Shown: positions 24,073-32,969, counted from the stretch's first letter. The stretch is 64,000 nt of DNA from Kingella pumchi (GCF_022288825.1 NZ_JAKOOW010000014.1:18326-82325); one strand, 5' to 3'. The notes: generated by a model not told the origin, from the sequence alone. Translations and numbers: made by a program.

Positions 24073-24870
24073 TCAATGCTCCCACGGCATCAGCAGGATG
24101 CGCAAAGGTTCGACCAGCAGATATTCGACGACAAAAATCACCGCCAGCACCACCAGCACATAGGCCAGCACTTCCTGGGTGTCGAGCATCGAGCGGGCGG
24201 CGGCGATGCGGGCGCCGATGCCGTTGTCAGTAGCAAGCAGTTCGGCCATCACCGCGATTTTCACTCCCATACCCACCGCCACGCCGACCGCGGGCAGCAG
24301 GTGGTTGGCCAGATGCGGCAGATACAGGTGGCGCACCCGCCCCGGCCACGGCACGCGGTAGGCTTCGAGCATTTCTTTCAGGCTGCCATCCACCGTCATC
24401 ATGCCGCGCATGGCGGCGGCAAAGGTGAGCGGCAGCACGGTAATCACAATGGTAAACACCGCCCCCACCGTGCCCATTTCAAACCAAAACAGCGCCAGCA
24501 CCACCCACACAATCGGCGGCATGCCCAGCAAAATGCTGATCAGCGGCCGGCAGAAAATCCCCAGCGTTTTAAACGAACCGGCCAGCAGCCCCAGCCCGAT
24601 GCCCAGCGCCAGCGCCAGCGCAATGCCGCTGCCGGCGCGGTACAGCGTGGGCACAATCTCGGCGGCATCAAAATCCGACAGCAAATCCAGCGCTTTGGCA
24701 AACACCGGCAGCGGCGCCGGCAGCACCAAATCGCCCAAGCTGCCGGCAGCCAGCTGCCACAGCGCGCAAAACACCGCCACCGCGGCGGCGGAAGCAAATC
24801 CGCCCCACAGATAATGCAGGGTCTGGGCAAAACGGCCGCGCCGCAGCGGACCGCCGGAATCGGTAATCAT
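24073..24870 (-). CDS. ABC transporter permease (SsuC-like)
   Basis: About 265 residues with six membrane helices. The coupling-helix motif is ATIxxGxG-like: EMLEAYRVPWPGRVRHLYLPHLANHLLPAVGVAVGMGVKIAVMAELLA. I use ATG 24870; a GTG 20 codons upstream (24930) is also open. It is followed by the ATPase gene after a single base. Confidence 0.88.
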   Translation of the reverse strand: MITDSGGPLRRGRFAQTLHYLWGGFASAAAVAVFCALWQLAAGSLGDLVLPAPLPVFAKALDLLSDFDAAEIVPTLYRAGSGIALALALGIGLGLLAGSFKTLGIFCRPLISILLGMPPIVWVVLALFWFEMGTVGAVFTIVITVLPLTFAAAMRGMMTVDGSLKEMLEAYRVPWPGRVRHLYLPHLANHLLPAVGVAVGMGVKIAVMAELLATDNGIGARIAAARSMLDTQEVLAYVLVVLAVIFVVEYLLVEPLRILLMPWEH

Positions 24871-25035
24871 CTCGGTAAAACAGTCGGCAAAACAAAAAAA
24901 CGGCAAACAAAAACGCGGCAGCAGCGCCACCGGCGCCAGTATAAAGCAATGCGCCGCCCGCCAAAACGGCAGGCAGCCTGAAAAGCCGGAATGCGGTTTT
25001 CAGGCTGCCTTTGTTATCGGCCGCCGCGCAGGCGT

Positions 25036-26007
25036 TCAGACAAACAGGCTGTCCGCCGGCAGCTTGCCGCCGACAATCGCCGGATTGAGCTGGTAGAGCT
25101 CGCGGAAAAACAGCTTGATGCCGGCGGCGGCTTCTTTGGCCGGCGTTGCCGCCAGACGGGCATGCGGCAGACCCGCCGCCAGCGCCTGCTCGGGCAGGCC
25201 GAGATGCTTGGCGCCGATGGCCGCGGCCTGCGCCGCATTGGCCTTGCTCCAAGCCGCCGCCTGCAGCAGATCGGCCTGCAGCCGGCGCACCGCGTCGCCG
25301 TTTTGCTTCAGAAAAGCGCCGCTGACCATCAGCCCCGCCTGCGGAATGCCGCCGGAAACCTTCATCGTTTTTTCCCATTCCTGCTGCATATCCAGCGCAC
25401 GCACCACGTTCTGCCCCATTTGGCGGCCGCGGATAATGCCCATGCTCACCATCGGCTCGGGCAGCAGCGCGAAGTCGGCGCGTTTTTGCATAAACATCAT
25501 CATCGCTTCCGGCGGCGTGGCGGCGTATTGGACGCGGATGCGCGAAAAATCGATTTTCAGCCGCCGGCACAGCGCCTGCAGCACCAAATCCGGCATATCG
25601 TTTTTAAACGGCAGCGCCAGCGTTTTGCCCGCCAAATCGCCGATGCCCGACAGCGCACGGTCGCGCCCCAGCACATACAGCAGGCCGAAGCTCATAATAT
25701 TGACCAGCTTCACATCCTGCCCGCGCGCCGCCAGATTGGCCGCCACATAGCTCGGCACCACGCTGGCCTGCATCGTGCCGTTGGCCAGGCCGGCACGCAG
25801 CGCATCAACATTGCGCCACACCTTCACATCAAACGGCCGGCTGTTTTTCAGCTCGCCCCGCTGCGCCGCCACACCCAGCAGCACAGTAGGCATCACCGGC
25901 GGGCCGTACACCGTAAACTTGGTTTTGCTGTCGGCCGCCAACAGCCCCGGACTGCACACCGCCGCAGCGGATGCGCCCATCAGTTGGAGAAAATGTCTGC
26001 GTTTCAT
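25036..26007 (-). CDS. ABC transporter substrate-binding protein (NMT1/SsuA-like)
   Basis: 323 residues, start at ATG 26007 with AGGAG 6 bases upstream. The signal MKRRHFLQLMGASAAA resembles a Tat leader. The domain has the layout of the nitrate/sulfonate/thiamine-precursor binding proteins: VYGPPVMPTVLLGVAAQRGEL, QASVVPSYVAANLAARG and GDLAGKTLALPF. The mature protein captures the ligand in the periplasm. An inverted DUS pair stands between it and the permease gene, so later genes may be expressed at a lower level. Confidence 0.88.
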   Translation of the reverse strand: MKRRHFLQLMGASAAAVCSPGLLAADSKTKFTVYGPPVMPTVLLGVAAQRGELKNSRPFDVKVWRNVDALRAGLANGTMQASVVPSYVAANLAARGQDVKLVNIMSFGLLYVLGRDRALSGIGDLAGKTLALPFKNDMPDLVLQALCRRLKIDFSRIRVQYAATPPEAMMMFMQKRADFALLPEPMVSMGIIRGRQMGQNVVRALDMQQEWEKTMKVSGGIPQAGLMVSGAFLKQNGDAVRRLQADLLQAAAWSKANAAQAAAIGAKHLGLPEQALAAGLPHARLAATPAKEAAAGIKLFFRELYQLNPAIVGGKLPADSLFV

Positions 26008-26311
26008 GGAAAACTCCTGTTCTCGTCGGTGCAAAAAGCCGCCCTGCTGCTTTCAGGCTGCCTGCGCAACACGGCAGCAGCCTGAAAGCACCTGTGCCGG
26101 CGCCAATGGGAATATACCGCATTAGCGTCTGCGGCGCTAAGGGGCGGCGGGAATAGCGGGAAACAACGCCCGCTTTTACCGCCGCCGCACCGCGTTCTAC
26201 AGCAGAATCCGTGCCGCCGATTTACGCTGCCCTTAGCGATCGCGCAAACTCCCGTCCACTTTGGTTCGCAGTGGATTGAGCAGATAGCATATTGATTAAT
26301 AAGTGAAAATA
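26008..26311. other. Intergenic region, DUS pair only
   Basis: Two inverted DUS near 26,050-26,087; otherwise nothing recognisable. Composition falls sharply towards 26,290, the edge of an AT-rich patch. Confidence 0.5.
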
Positions 26312-26683
26312 TTACCTTCTTGCAAAAAATAAATATACCGCTCTAATCAAACCGGCTAAAACCAAAGGAATGAACCAACTTCCCCCTATAAAATATAAAG
26401 AAAATTCAATTATGTTTCCTAAATTTATTTCCATATCATCTAAAGACATAAATATAGGAAAGGCAAGAATATTGGTTAATATATAAGCAAATACAAGCTT
26501 TCCGTTTATACGATTCCCGTTCAAAAAAACATGATCGCTAACAACAAATATCTTACTCCCCAAAGCCAAAAAATAAAAAACACCAAAAATAAAAACTAAA
26601 ACATACAGAAAATGCTCAAACAAAGGGAAATAAGTTATATTTAACTTACCTAATATCATATAAAATATGATACAAAACAACAC
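26312..26683 (-). CDS. AT-rich orphan membrane protein
   Basis: 123 residues with three to four hydrophobic segments (FYMILGKLNITYFPLF, FLYVLVFIFGVFYFLAL, and two near the C-terminus). A short beta-rich stretch, IFVVSDHVFLNGNRINGKLV, lies between them, reminiscent of PH-like domains but not diagnostic. The DNA is AT-rich and has no DUS, unlike the flanks. Function unknown; probably acquired. Confidence 0.55.
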   Translation of the reverse strand: MLFCIIFYMILGKLNITYFPLFEHFLYVLVFIFGVFYFLALGSKIFVVSDHVFLNGNRINGKLVFAYILTNILAFPIFMSLDDMEINLGNIIEFSLYFIGGSWFIPLVLAGLIRAVYLFFARR

Positions 26684-26830
26684 CTACAAAAAGAAAATTA
26701 TTTTTACCATTTGAAATTATATGAAGCGCCGTTTAATAAGCTCTTCCCTATTTTGATGAACATAACAAGCTATAACACAAACAAACTCAGAAAACAAACT
26801 TCGCAGCTATACGTTTAGCTATACTGCAGC

Positions 26831-26982
26831 AATCCAAACGTCCTTTCCTACGTTTACCAGCCCTACACCTTCGGCAGCTACACCGACACTACCGCCTTTA
26901 CCCTCCCCGCCAACAAGCTCAAAGGTATCGTCAAACCCGAAATCCTGCACGAGATGGAAGCCTACCGCGAGTGGAAAAACCG
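26831..26982 (+). pseudogene. Partial duplicate of the DUF3298 gene (3' end only)
   Basis: The translation PNVLSYVYQPYTFGSYTDT... through GIVKPEILHEMEAYREWKN matches the last 50 residues of the intact gene next door, with changes. No start or upstream domain is left. It marks a tandem duplication later truncated by the AT-rich patch. Confidence 0.8.
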
Positions 26983-27072
26983 TATCTGCGGCTTTCAGAC
27001 TGCCTTTTGCCGTCTGCTTGGATTAAAATCCCGGCTCCCGCAACCACTTTTTCCAAACGAAAGACCCCAGCC

Positions 27073-27861
27073 ATGAACAAACACCTTCCCGCCCTGCTTG
27101 CCGCCGCCCTCGTCCTACCCGCCCTTGCCGCGCCGCCGCAGGTCAAAATCCAATCGTTCACCGCAAAATACTGCCCCAAACCCTCGCCCGACACCGGGTG
27201 CAGCGAATTCATCGTCTCCCACCCCGTCTTCCCCGATGCCGCGCAAAACGCCTTTATTGACAAACTGCTGCGCCCGATGTCCGCCGCCGACGGTCTCAAA
27301 ACCCTCACCAAAGCCGCCGCCCTGCGCGAACTGAAAAAACGCGTCAATGAAAACCGCGACGACGAAGGCTACCCGCGCCACCAATACATCGTCGAAGCAG
27401 ACCTCGAAGGCTACACCCCCAACTACTACGTTCTCTCCACTACCGACTACGAATTCTCCGGCGGCGCACACGGCGCGGGCGACGGCAGCGACTACGTCAT
27501 CCCCCGCAGCGGCAAACCCGTCCCCCTCAAACTCGCCGACATCCTGCTGCCCGGCAAAAAAGCCGCCTTCGCCGCCCTGCACCGCCAAGGCATGCTCGAC
27601 TATTACTTAAAAGAAGGCGGCAAAACCCGGCAGGAAATCGAAGCAGACTTCGACGACAAAAACAGTTCCCACCACCTCACCGACGAACATCTGGAAAACT
27701 GGACCTTCTACAAAAACGCCCTTTCCTACACCTACAACCACTACAGCTTCGGCAGCTACGTGGACACCCCCTCCTTCACCATCCCCGCCGACAAGCTCAG
27801 GGGCATCGTCAAACCCGAAATCCTGCGCGAAATAAAAGCCTACCGCGAGTGGAAAAACTGA
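27073..27861 (+). CDS. Exported DUF3298 (RsiV-type C-terminal domain) protein
   Basis: 262 residues from ATG 27073. A signal peptide (MNKHLPALLAAALVLPALAA) leads to a mixed domain, then the DUF3298 signature YVLSTTDYEFSGGAHGAGDGSDYVIPRSGKPVPLKLADILLPG. The C-terminus TFGS/SFGSY...PADKLRGIVKPEIL is also typical. Related domains occur in anti-sigma factor RsiV and in lysozyme-inhibitor-like proteins; here it is a periplasmic protein without an anti-sigma part. A truncated paralogue lies directly upstream. Confidence 0.8.
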   Translation: MNKHLPALLAAALVLPALAAPPQVKIQSFTAKYCPKPSPDTGCSEFIVSHPVFPDAAQNAFIDKLLRPMSAADGLKTLTKAAALRELKKRVNENRDDEGYPRHQYIVEADLEGYTPNYYVLSTTDYEFSGGAHGAGDGSDYVIPRSGKPVPLKLADILLPGKKAAFAALHRQGMLDYYLKEGGKTRQEIEADFDDKNSSHHLTDEHLENWTFYKNALSYTYNHYSFGSYVDTPSFTIPADKLRGIVKPEILREIKAYREWKN

Positions 27862-28236
27862 TTTTAGATTCGCAACTCCGCTTCGCTACGCAGGCTGCCT
27901 TCTACCCCGCCGCCTAAATGTTTTGCACAAACAAAAGCAGCCTGAAAGCCGTAAATCCGGTCTTCAGGCTGCTTTTTGCCAATGGCACCAACGGCAACAT
28001 CAGGCTTTCAGGCTGCCGTAAGCCTTGCTTTGGGCAGCGCGGATTATTAAGAAACGTAAACCCCTTTCCTATCGGCATCACGGATTGGTTATTAGGGATG
28101 AACTGCCTTTCAGGCAGCCTGAAAGCTGGGTTTGGCCGCCCATCTTATTCAAACGGACATATCCTTTTGGCGGATAGCCAGCCACGCCCGCCGCGACTAG
28201 ATTTTGCGTTTTTTAACCCAAGCATACAAAACTCCC
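27862..28236. other. Intergenic region rich in DUS, with a decayed 39-bp repeat
   Basis: A degraded relative of the 39-bp repeat lies at 27863-27900 (TTCGCAACTCCGCTTCGCTA). Several inverted DUS follow at 27,935-28,015 and 28,108-28,124. No gene seen. Confidence 0.6.
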
Positions 28237-28400
28237 ATGAAACTCCGTCCCAATACCATTTTGCTCGGCCTACTGGCCGCTTCGTTTGTGTTACCCGTCT
28301 ATGCCGATGACGACGCACAAAGCGACGGCGACGCCGCCTTCGAGCTTGGCCAGATTACTGTGCAGGGGCGCCGCAGCAATGTGGCGGCCGACGAGCGCAC
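28237..28400 (+). pseudogene. 5' fragment of a TonB-dependent receptor gene
   Basis: MKLRPNTILLGLLAASFVLPVYA is a signal peptide, followed by an acidic linker and ELGQITVQGRR, the usual start of the plug domain of TonB-dependent receptors. Homology ends near 28,400, where the DNA becomes the antisense of ubiX. No plug or barrel remains. Confidence 0.7.
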
Positions 28401-28766
28401 CATCAGCACCAAGCGCCGCCGCTCTTTCAGCGTTACGTCCGCCGCGCGCGTGAGCAGGTTGTCGCTTATGGCATGGGCGATTGCCGAGAGCGTGCGCATG
28501 GAGCAAGGCGCAACCAGCATCCCTGCGCTGTGAAACGAGCTGCTGGCAATGCTCGCCGCCAAATTGCCAATCGGATGCACCACATCCGCCAGCGCGTAAA
28601 CCGCTTCTTTGCTGTATGCCGTTTCCGCGGCGCGGGTGAGTTCCGCCCCTTTGGAAACCACCAAATGCGTTTCAATCTGCGCCAGCGGTTGCAGCAATTG
28701 CAATGCCTTGTAGCCATACGCAAAGCCACTTGCGCCGCTGATGCCAATAATCAAACGTTGAACCAT
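28401..28766 (-). pseudogene. ubiX: Truncated ubiX (flavin prenyltransferase)
   Basis: From ATG 28766: MVQRLIIGISGASGFAYGYKAL, then VSKGAELTRAAETAY, FHSAGMLVAPCSMRTLSAIAHAISDNLLTRAADVTLKERRRLVL. These are the flavin-binding and catalytic blocks of UbiX. The last third (the MPP/YhrP region in normal 190-residue enzymes) is replaced by antisense of the receptor fragment, so the protein should not fold normally. UbiX supplies prenyl-FMN to UbiD in ubiquinone synthesis, so an intact copy probably exists elsewhere. Confidence 0.82.
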
Positions 28767-28894
28767 TTTGCTCACTCGTAAACTCAAAAAACGCGCGATT
28801 ATAGCCGTTTCGCGCCCAAGGCAGCCTGAAAACCTTGCACAACGCCTTGTTTTCATGCAGTATCCGCCGCTTTCAAACCCAAGGAACGCAACTC

Positions 28895-29485
28895 ATGGAA
28901 TTGAGCGATTATTTTGTTAATCTCGTGTTAAGCAGCATCTTAATTGTGGGCGCTTATCAATTTTATTTTTTCACGCAACGCCATCCGCTGCGCAAGCCGA
29001 TTGTTTGGCGCTCGCCCATTGATGAATCCATCCCGTTCAAACCGCAATGGTCTTGGGTGTACAGCTTTTTGTATTACCCCGCCATTTTGTATCTGAACCT
29101 GCTTGCCGAAGACAGCGCCCATTTCAACAAAATGGCGTTCAGCTTTTTGGTATTGCTGTTTATGCAGATGATTTTTTTCTGGCTGTTTCCCGTCTCCACG
29201 CCCGAGCATTGGCGCAGCATCAACACGGGCAAAACCTATTCCGAAAAATTTCTATTGTTTGTGCAAAAATTTGACCAATCCACCAACTGTTTTCCCAGCA
29301 TGCACGTTTCCGTTGCCATGCTCACCACCTTGCACGCATGGAGCAGCTTGGGCGCGTGGGGCTTGCTGTTCCCCCTGTTTATCGCCCTATCGTGCATCTA
29401 CACCAAGCAGCATTATCTGATAGACCTGCCCGCAGGCGCGCTGCTCGGTTGCTTGGCTTATGGGGTCTATGGCTGGGTGGCATAG
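28895..29485 (+). CDS. PAP2-superfamily membrane phosphatase
   Basis: 196 residues from ATG 28895, with AAGGAA about 10 bases upstream. Five or six hydrophobic segments; the phosphatase motifs are TNCFPSMHVSVAML (PSxxH) and TKQHYLIDLPAGALLG (the second catalytic His). Members dephosphorylate phosphatidic acid, phosphatidylglycerophosphate or undecaprenyl pyrophosphate; the substrate is not clear. Base composition is a little lower than in the core region, fitting the accessory nature of the segment. Confidence 0.85.
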   Translation: MELSDYFVNLVLSSILIVGAYQFYFFTQRHPLRKPIVWRSPIDESIPFKPQWSWVYSFLYYPAILYLNLLAEDSAHFNKMAFSFLVLLFMQMIFFWLFPVSTPEHWRSINTGKTYSEKFLLFVQKFDQSTNCFPSMHVSVAMLTTLHAWSSLGAWGLLFPLFIALSCIYTKQHYLIDLPAGALLGCLAYGVYGWVA

Positions 29486-29674
29486 CGCAAAAGGCAGCCT
29501 GAAATGGGGTTATTGTTTCAGGCTGTCTTTGGTTTATCTTGTTCAACTGTTTTAACCCCATTGCAGTTTGCGCTTTTCACTTCGCAACAGCCCGCAAACG
29601 CGTTTTCAGGCTGCCCCAAACATCCCAAGGCAGCCTGAAACACCGTTAAACAAACCCAACCAAAAGAGAACCCT

Positions 29675-30406
29675 ATGCCCACCACGCTCAATCTCTATCT
29701 CATCCGCCACGGGCAAACCGAATACAACACCGCAGGCATCGTGCAAGGCTGGTGCGATTCCCCGCTCACCGCCGAAGGCAAAGCAGGCGCCGCGCAAACG
29801 GGCAACGCCATCGCCCAAGCCCAAATCCGCTTTACTGCCGCCTATTGCAGCACCAGCCCGCGCACCGCTGCCACCGCGCAAATCATCCTGCAACACACGC
29901 AGCAGCCGCACATCGCACCTGCGCCCTTGGACGATTTGCGCGAATACCACTTCGGCTCGTTTGAAGGACAGCCTTCCGCCCGCATCCACCAAACCATCGC
30001 GCAAGAACTCGGCTACGGCAACGTGGAAGACTGGCTTGCCGACTACCGCAGCGGCAAACACAGCAACAACAAACTGATGCACACGCTCCACCGCATAGAC
30101 CCACGCGCCGAGCAAGAAAGCCAGTTTATCCAGCGCCTACATCGCGGCATTCAGCACATTATTGCCAACAGCCTTGCGCGTTCAGCCCAAGGCAGCCTGA
30201 AAACCGAAAGCAGCGGCGAAATCCCAACGCCCAACGTGTTAATCGTCTCCCACGGCATGGCGATTACCGCGCTGCTGCGCAGCATCAACCCGCAAGCCAT
30301 CCCCTACCGCAGCGTGCCCAACGCCAGCGCAACGCTGCTGCGCTACAACCTAATCGGCGGCTTGCAGATTATCAGCGAAGCAGGCAAGGCGTTGCCGCTG
30401 CCCTAA
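29675..30406 (+). CDS. Histidine phosphatase (phosphoglycerate mutase-like)
   Basis: 243 residues. LYLIRHGQTEYNTAGIVQGWCDSPLT is the phosphate-binding RHG motif with the catalytic His; the second His lies in IVSHGMAITALL near residue 195, and a Glu follows in DDLREYHFGSFEG. It is the 2-His phosphatase fold of the cofactor-dependent mutase group, often acting on sugar phosphates or nucleoside derivatives. A GSLK segment near residue 173 is coded by a DUS in a loop. Confidence 0.85.
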   Translation: MPTTLNLYLIRHGQTEYNTAGIVQGWCDSPLTAEGKAGAAQTGNAIAQAQIRFTAAYCSTSPRTAATAQIILQHTQQPHIAPAPLDDLREYHFGSFEGQPSARIHQTIAQELGYGNVEDWLADYRSGKHSNNKLMHTLHRIDPRAEQESQFIQRLHRGIQHIIANSLARSAQGSLKTESSGEIPTPNVLIVSHGMAITALLRSINPQAIPYRSVPNASATLLRYNLIGGLQIISEAGKALPLP

Positions 30407-30589
30407 TCGCGTGCAAACAAAAAGGGCAGCGAGAATCTGCCCTTGTGTGATTGAGTTGAACAGCATTTTCAGGCTGCCTTTGGGTTAGGGAAACAAAGGC
30501 AGCCTGAAAACCAAAGGCTGCACCGAAGTTAAAATAAATGAAGCCAGCTTCGGCAAAACCATTTTCAGGCTGCCTACGGATAATCGCCC

Positions 30590-31604
30590 CGCATCTCGCG
30601 TTGTTGTCGCCGATGCGTCCACGCCGCATCCGCCGCCGCGCCTGCCGCATCCGAACCGGCCGGCCGCCGGCTGGTGTACAGCTTCGGCATGCCGCAAAAC
30701 CCTCCCGCCTTCCGCCGCATCTACGCCGCCGGCCCGCCGGTCGAAGTGCTGCTGCACGCGCTGGCACCCGAGCGCATGCTCGGCTGGACGGCGCAAAAAC
30801 CCGAAGCGGCGCTGGCGCTGCTGGGCGCATCCGAGCGCAAACTGCCGGTGCTCGGCGGCATCAACGGCCGCGGCCGGCCGGTGTCGCTGGAAGAGCTGCT
30901 CGCGGCCAAAGTCGATCTGGTGATCGATGCCGGCACCGTAAACGACGGCATGCTCAGCACCGGCGAACACACCGCCAAACAGTTGGGCGTACCCTATCTG
31001 CTGATTGACGGCCGCCTGGATCAGGCTGCTGAACAAGTCCGCCTGCTCGGCAAACTGCTTGATTCGCCGCACACCGACAAACTGGCCGCCCTGGCCGCAC
31101 AGGTGCTCGATTTTGCCGCCCAACGCGCCGCCGAGCGCCGCAGCGCCCCGCCCACCGTGTATCTCGCCCGCGGCGAAGACGGATTGGAAACCGGCCGCAG
31201 CGGCTCCATACACACCGAAGTCATCAGCATGATCGGCGCCAAGAGCGTCGGCGACGATCTCGAAGGCAGCGGCGGGCTGGCCAAAGTGTCGCTCGAGCGT
31301 GTGTTGCAATGGCAGCCTGAATGGATTGTGACCCAAGACGCCAAATTCGCCCGCCAAGTGGCCGCCAATCCGCTGTGGCGCGGCGTGGAAGCGGTAAAAA
31401 ACTGACGTGTGGTACTGCTGCCGCGCCTGCCCTACGGCTGGATCGACAGCCCGCCCGGCATCAACCGCCTGATCAGCATCTACGCGCTCGACGCCGCGCT
31501 TTCCGGCCAGCCGCTCAAGCAGCAGCGCGAACACATCCTGCCGGCAGGCGCTCTACCACCGCCTGCCCGATACCGCGCAACTGCGTATGCTTGGCTTGGC
31601 CTGA
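30590..31604 (+). pseudogene. Decayed iron/siderophore ABC binding-protein gene
   Basis: The main frame from about 30,660 reads RRLVYSFGMPQNPPAFRRIYAAGPPVEVLLHALAPERMLG and continues through VDLVIDAGTVNDG to WRGVEAVKN, all typical of FepB/TroA-like binding proteins. Faults: no signal peptide, an apparent frameshift near 30,655, an in-frame TGA at 31403-31405 where Gly is expected before RVVLLPRLPYGWIDSPPGINRLI, and another frameshift near 31,545 before LYHRLPDTAQLRMLGLA. No permease or ATPase genes remain. Confidence 0.78.
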
Positions 31605-31626
31605 ACGCCGTCTGTTTGCCCAATAA

Positions 31627-31705
31627 GGCAGCCTGAAAGCCGATAGTGCGCTTTCAAGCTGCTTTTGGTCTGTTTGCCTTGTCTGTTTATCGTTTCAGGC
31701 TGCCT
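31627..31705. repeat. Repeated intergenic cassette (copy 1)
   Basis: About 79 bases: a DUS, GCCGATAGTGCGCTTTCAAG, TCTGTTTGCCTTGTCTGTTT, and an inverted DUS. It matches 63,829-63,907 at the right end of the window with few changes. Confidence 0.7.
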
Positions 31706-31719
31706 GAAACCAAAGCAGC

Positions 31720-31797
31720 AGGTAGGTTGGGTTGTTAAACCCAACATTCTCCGATGCCAAAAGATATATATTGGGTCGCGACCCAAGCTACAACCCA
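31720..31797. repeat. TTGGGT-type dispersed repeat
   Basis: Contains TAGGTTGGGTTGTTAAACCC, then CCAACATTCTCCGATGCC and TTGGGTCGCGACCCAAGCTA, which is itself palindromic. A degraded copy lies at 6733-6792. Confidence 0.6.
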
Positions 31798-31800
31798 AAG

Positions 31801-31840
31801 CAGCCTGAAAACGGAAAAACCGTTTTCAGGCTGCTTTTGT
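31801..31840 (-). terminator. tmk terminator
   Basis: Inverted DUS pair AGCAGCCTGAAAACGG and CCGTTTTCAGGCTGCT with a short loop and T-run, 18 bases beyond the tmk stop. Confidence 0.65.
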
Positions 31841-31857
31841 CGGGATAGACGGCATAT

Positions 31858-32481
31858 TTAGGCGAAGCCGTAGAGTTTGTCGAGTACGCTTTCGATTTCG
31901 GCGCGGACGGCGGCGCGTTCGCGGCTGCTGTCGATTACGGCATAGCGCTCGGGCGCGGCGGCGGCGCGCTGCAGGTAAACGGCGCGGGTGCGCTCGAAAA
32001 AGGCGGCGTCTTCCAATTCAAAGCGGTCTTTGTCGCGGCCGGATTCGATGCGCTCGCGCGCCACTTCCAAAGGCACGTCGAGTATCAGTGTCAGATCGGG
32101 TTTCAGGCTGCCTTGCACCCAGCGCTCGAGTTCGGCAATTTTACCGGCGTCCAAACCGCGGCCGCCGCCCTGATAGGCAAAGGTAGCGTCGGTAAAGCGG
32201 TCGCAAACGATGCTGCTGCCCTGCTCGAGCGCGGGGCGCACCACTTCTTCCAAATGCTGGCTGCGCGCGGCAAACATCAGCAGGGTTTCGCTGTGCAGCG
32301 AAGCGCGGGTGGCGGGATCGAGTAGGATGCGGCGCAGCTCTTCCCCGAGCGCGGTGCCGCCGGGTTCGCGGGTGAAGCGCACCGGCAGGCCGCGGCCTTC
32401 AAACCATTGGCGCACCACTTCGAGCTGGGTGGTTTTGCCGGCACCGTCGATGCCGTCGAGCGTGATGAAGCGGGGGGGCAT
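31858..32481 (-). CDS. tmk: Thymidylate kinase
   Basis: Phosphorylates dTMP to dTDP. Start at ATG 32481 with GGAAAC upstream gives 207 residues, the usual length. Motifs: P-loop DGIDGAGKTTQ, the DR(x) motif CDRFTDATFAYQGGGRG, TREPGGT and the lid region DVPLEVARERIESGRDKDRFE. It is divergent from the small DUF465 gene. Confidence 0.95.
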   Translation of the reverse strand: MPPRFITLDGIDGAGKTTQLEVVRQWFEGRGLPVRFTREPGGTALGEELRRILLDPATRASLHSETLLMFAARSQHLEEVVRPALEQGSSIVCDRFTDATFAYQGGGRGLDAGKIAELERWVQGSLKPDLTLILDVPLEVARERIESGRDKDRFELEDAAFFERTRAVYLQRAAAAPERYAVIDSSRERAAVRAEIESVLDKLYGFA

Positions 32482-32539
32482 GGTGTTTCCTTTGCTGTGC
32501 CGAAAAGCCGGCATTTTAGCCGAAAGCGGCGCGCCGGCG

Positions 32540-32568
32540 CTGACAAAAAGGGGCGCAGCCCGTATAAT
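32540..32568 (+). promoter_or_regulatory. Sigma-70 promoter of the DUF465 gene
   Basis: CTGACA (32540-32545), a 17-base spacer and TATAAT (32563-32568): the best -35/-10 pair in the window. The ATG follows 51 bases on. Confidence 0.75.
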
Positions 32569-32619
32569 GTAACTGCCGTAACGGCATTCCCACAACACCC
32601 GTACAGAAAAGGATGCAGC

Positions 32620-32850
32620 ATGTTTCCCGAATACCGCGACCTGATTTCAAAACTGAAACAAGAAGACCAGCATTTTGCCCGTCTGTTTAACGAACACAAC
32701 GAACTGGACGATAAAATCACCGGCTTGGAAAACGATCCCGTAACCAGCAGTTCTGCGGAAGACGAAATCCAGGCGCTGAAACAGAAAAAACTGGCGCTCA
32801 AAGACGAGCTGTATGTGCTGCTGAAAAAGGCAGACGCCGCGGGCAAATAG
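32620..32850 (+). CDS. DUF465 (YdcH-like) small coiled-coil protein
   Basis: 76 residues: MFPEYRDLISKLKQEDQHFARLFNEHNELDDKITGLEND, then a second helix with KQKKLALKDELYVLLKKA. The pattern (YRDLI...D.HF..L...H..LD..I...E) is that of DUF465. It forms a helical hairpin in the cytoplasm; function unknown. AAAGGATG lies upstream of the ATG, and a strong sigma-70 promoter precedes it. Confidence 0.88.
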   Translation: MFPEYRDLISKLKQEDQHFARLFNEHNELDDKITGLENDPVTSSSAEDEIQALKQKKLALKDELYVLLKKADAAGK

Positions 32851-32969
32851 TTTCAGGCTGCCTTGAATCACAAAACGGACGCATTAAGCGTCCGTTTTTT
32901 GCGCGTGTTGCCGCAACGATTCTTTCAGGCTGCCTGCCTATCCGCGCCCGCTCGGGGCAGGCGCGGCAG

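Noticed and set aside
28204..28533. A complete 109-residue exported protein
   Set aside because: Only the first 50 residues look genuine (signal plus receptor plug start); the rest is antisense of ubiX.
31409..31636. A separate small gene after the iron-binding protein
   Set aside because: It is in the same frame as the upstream part and continues its homology past a premature TGA.
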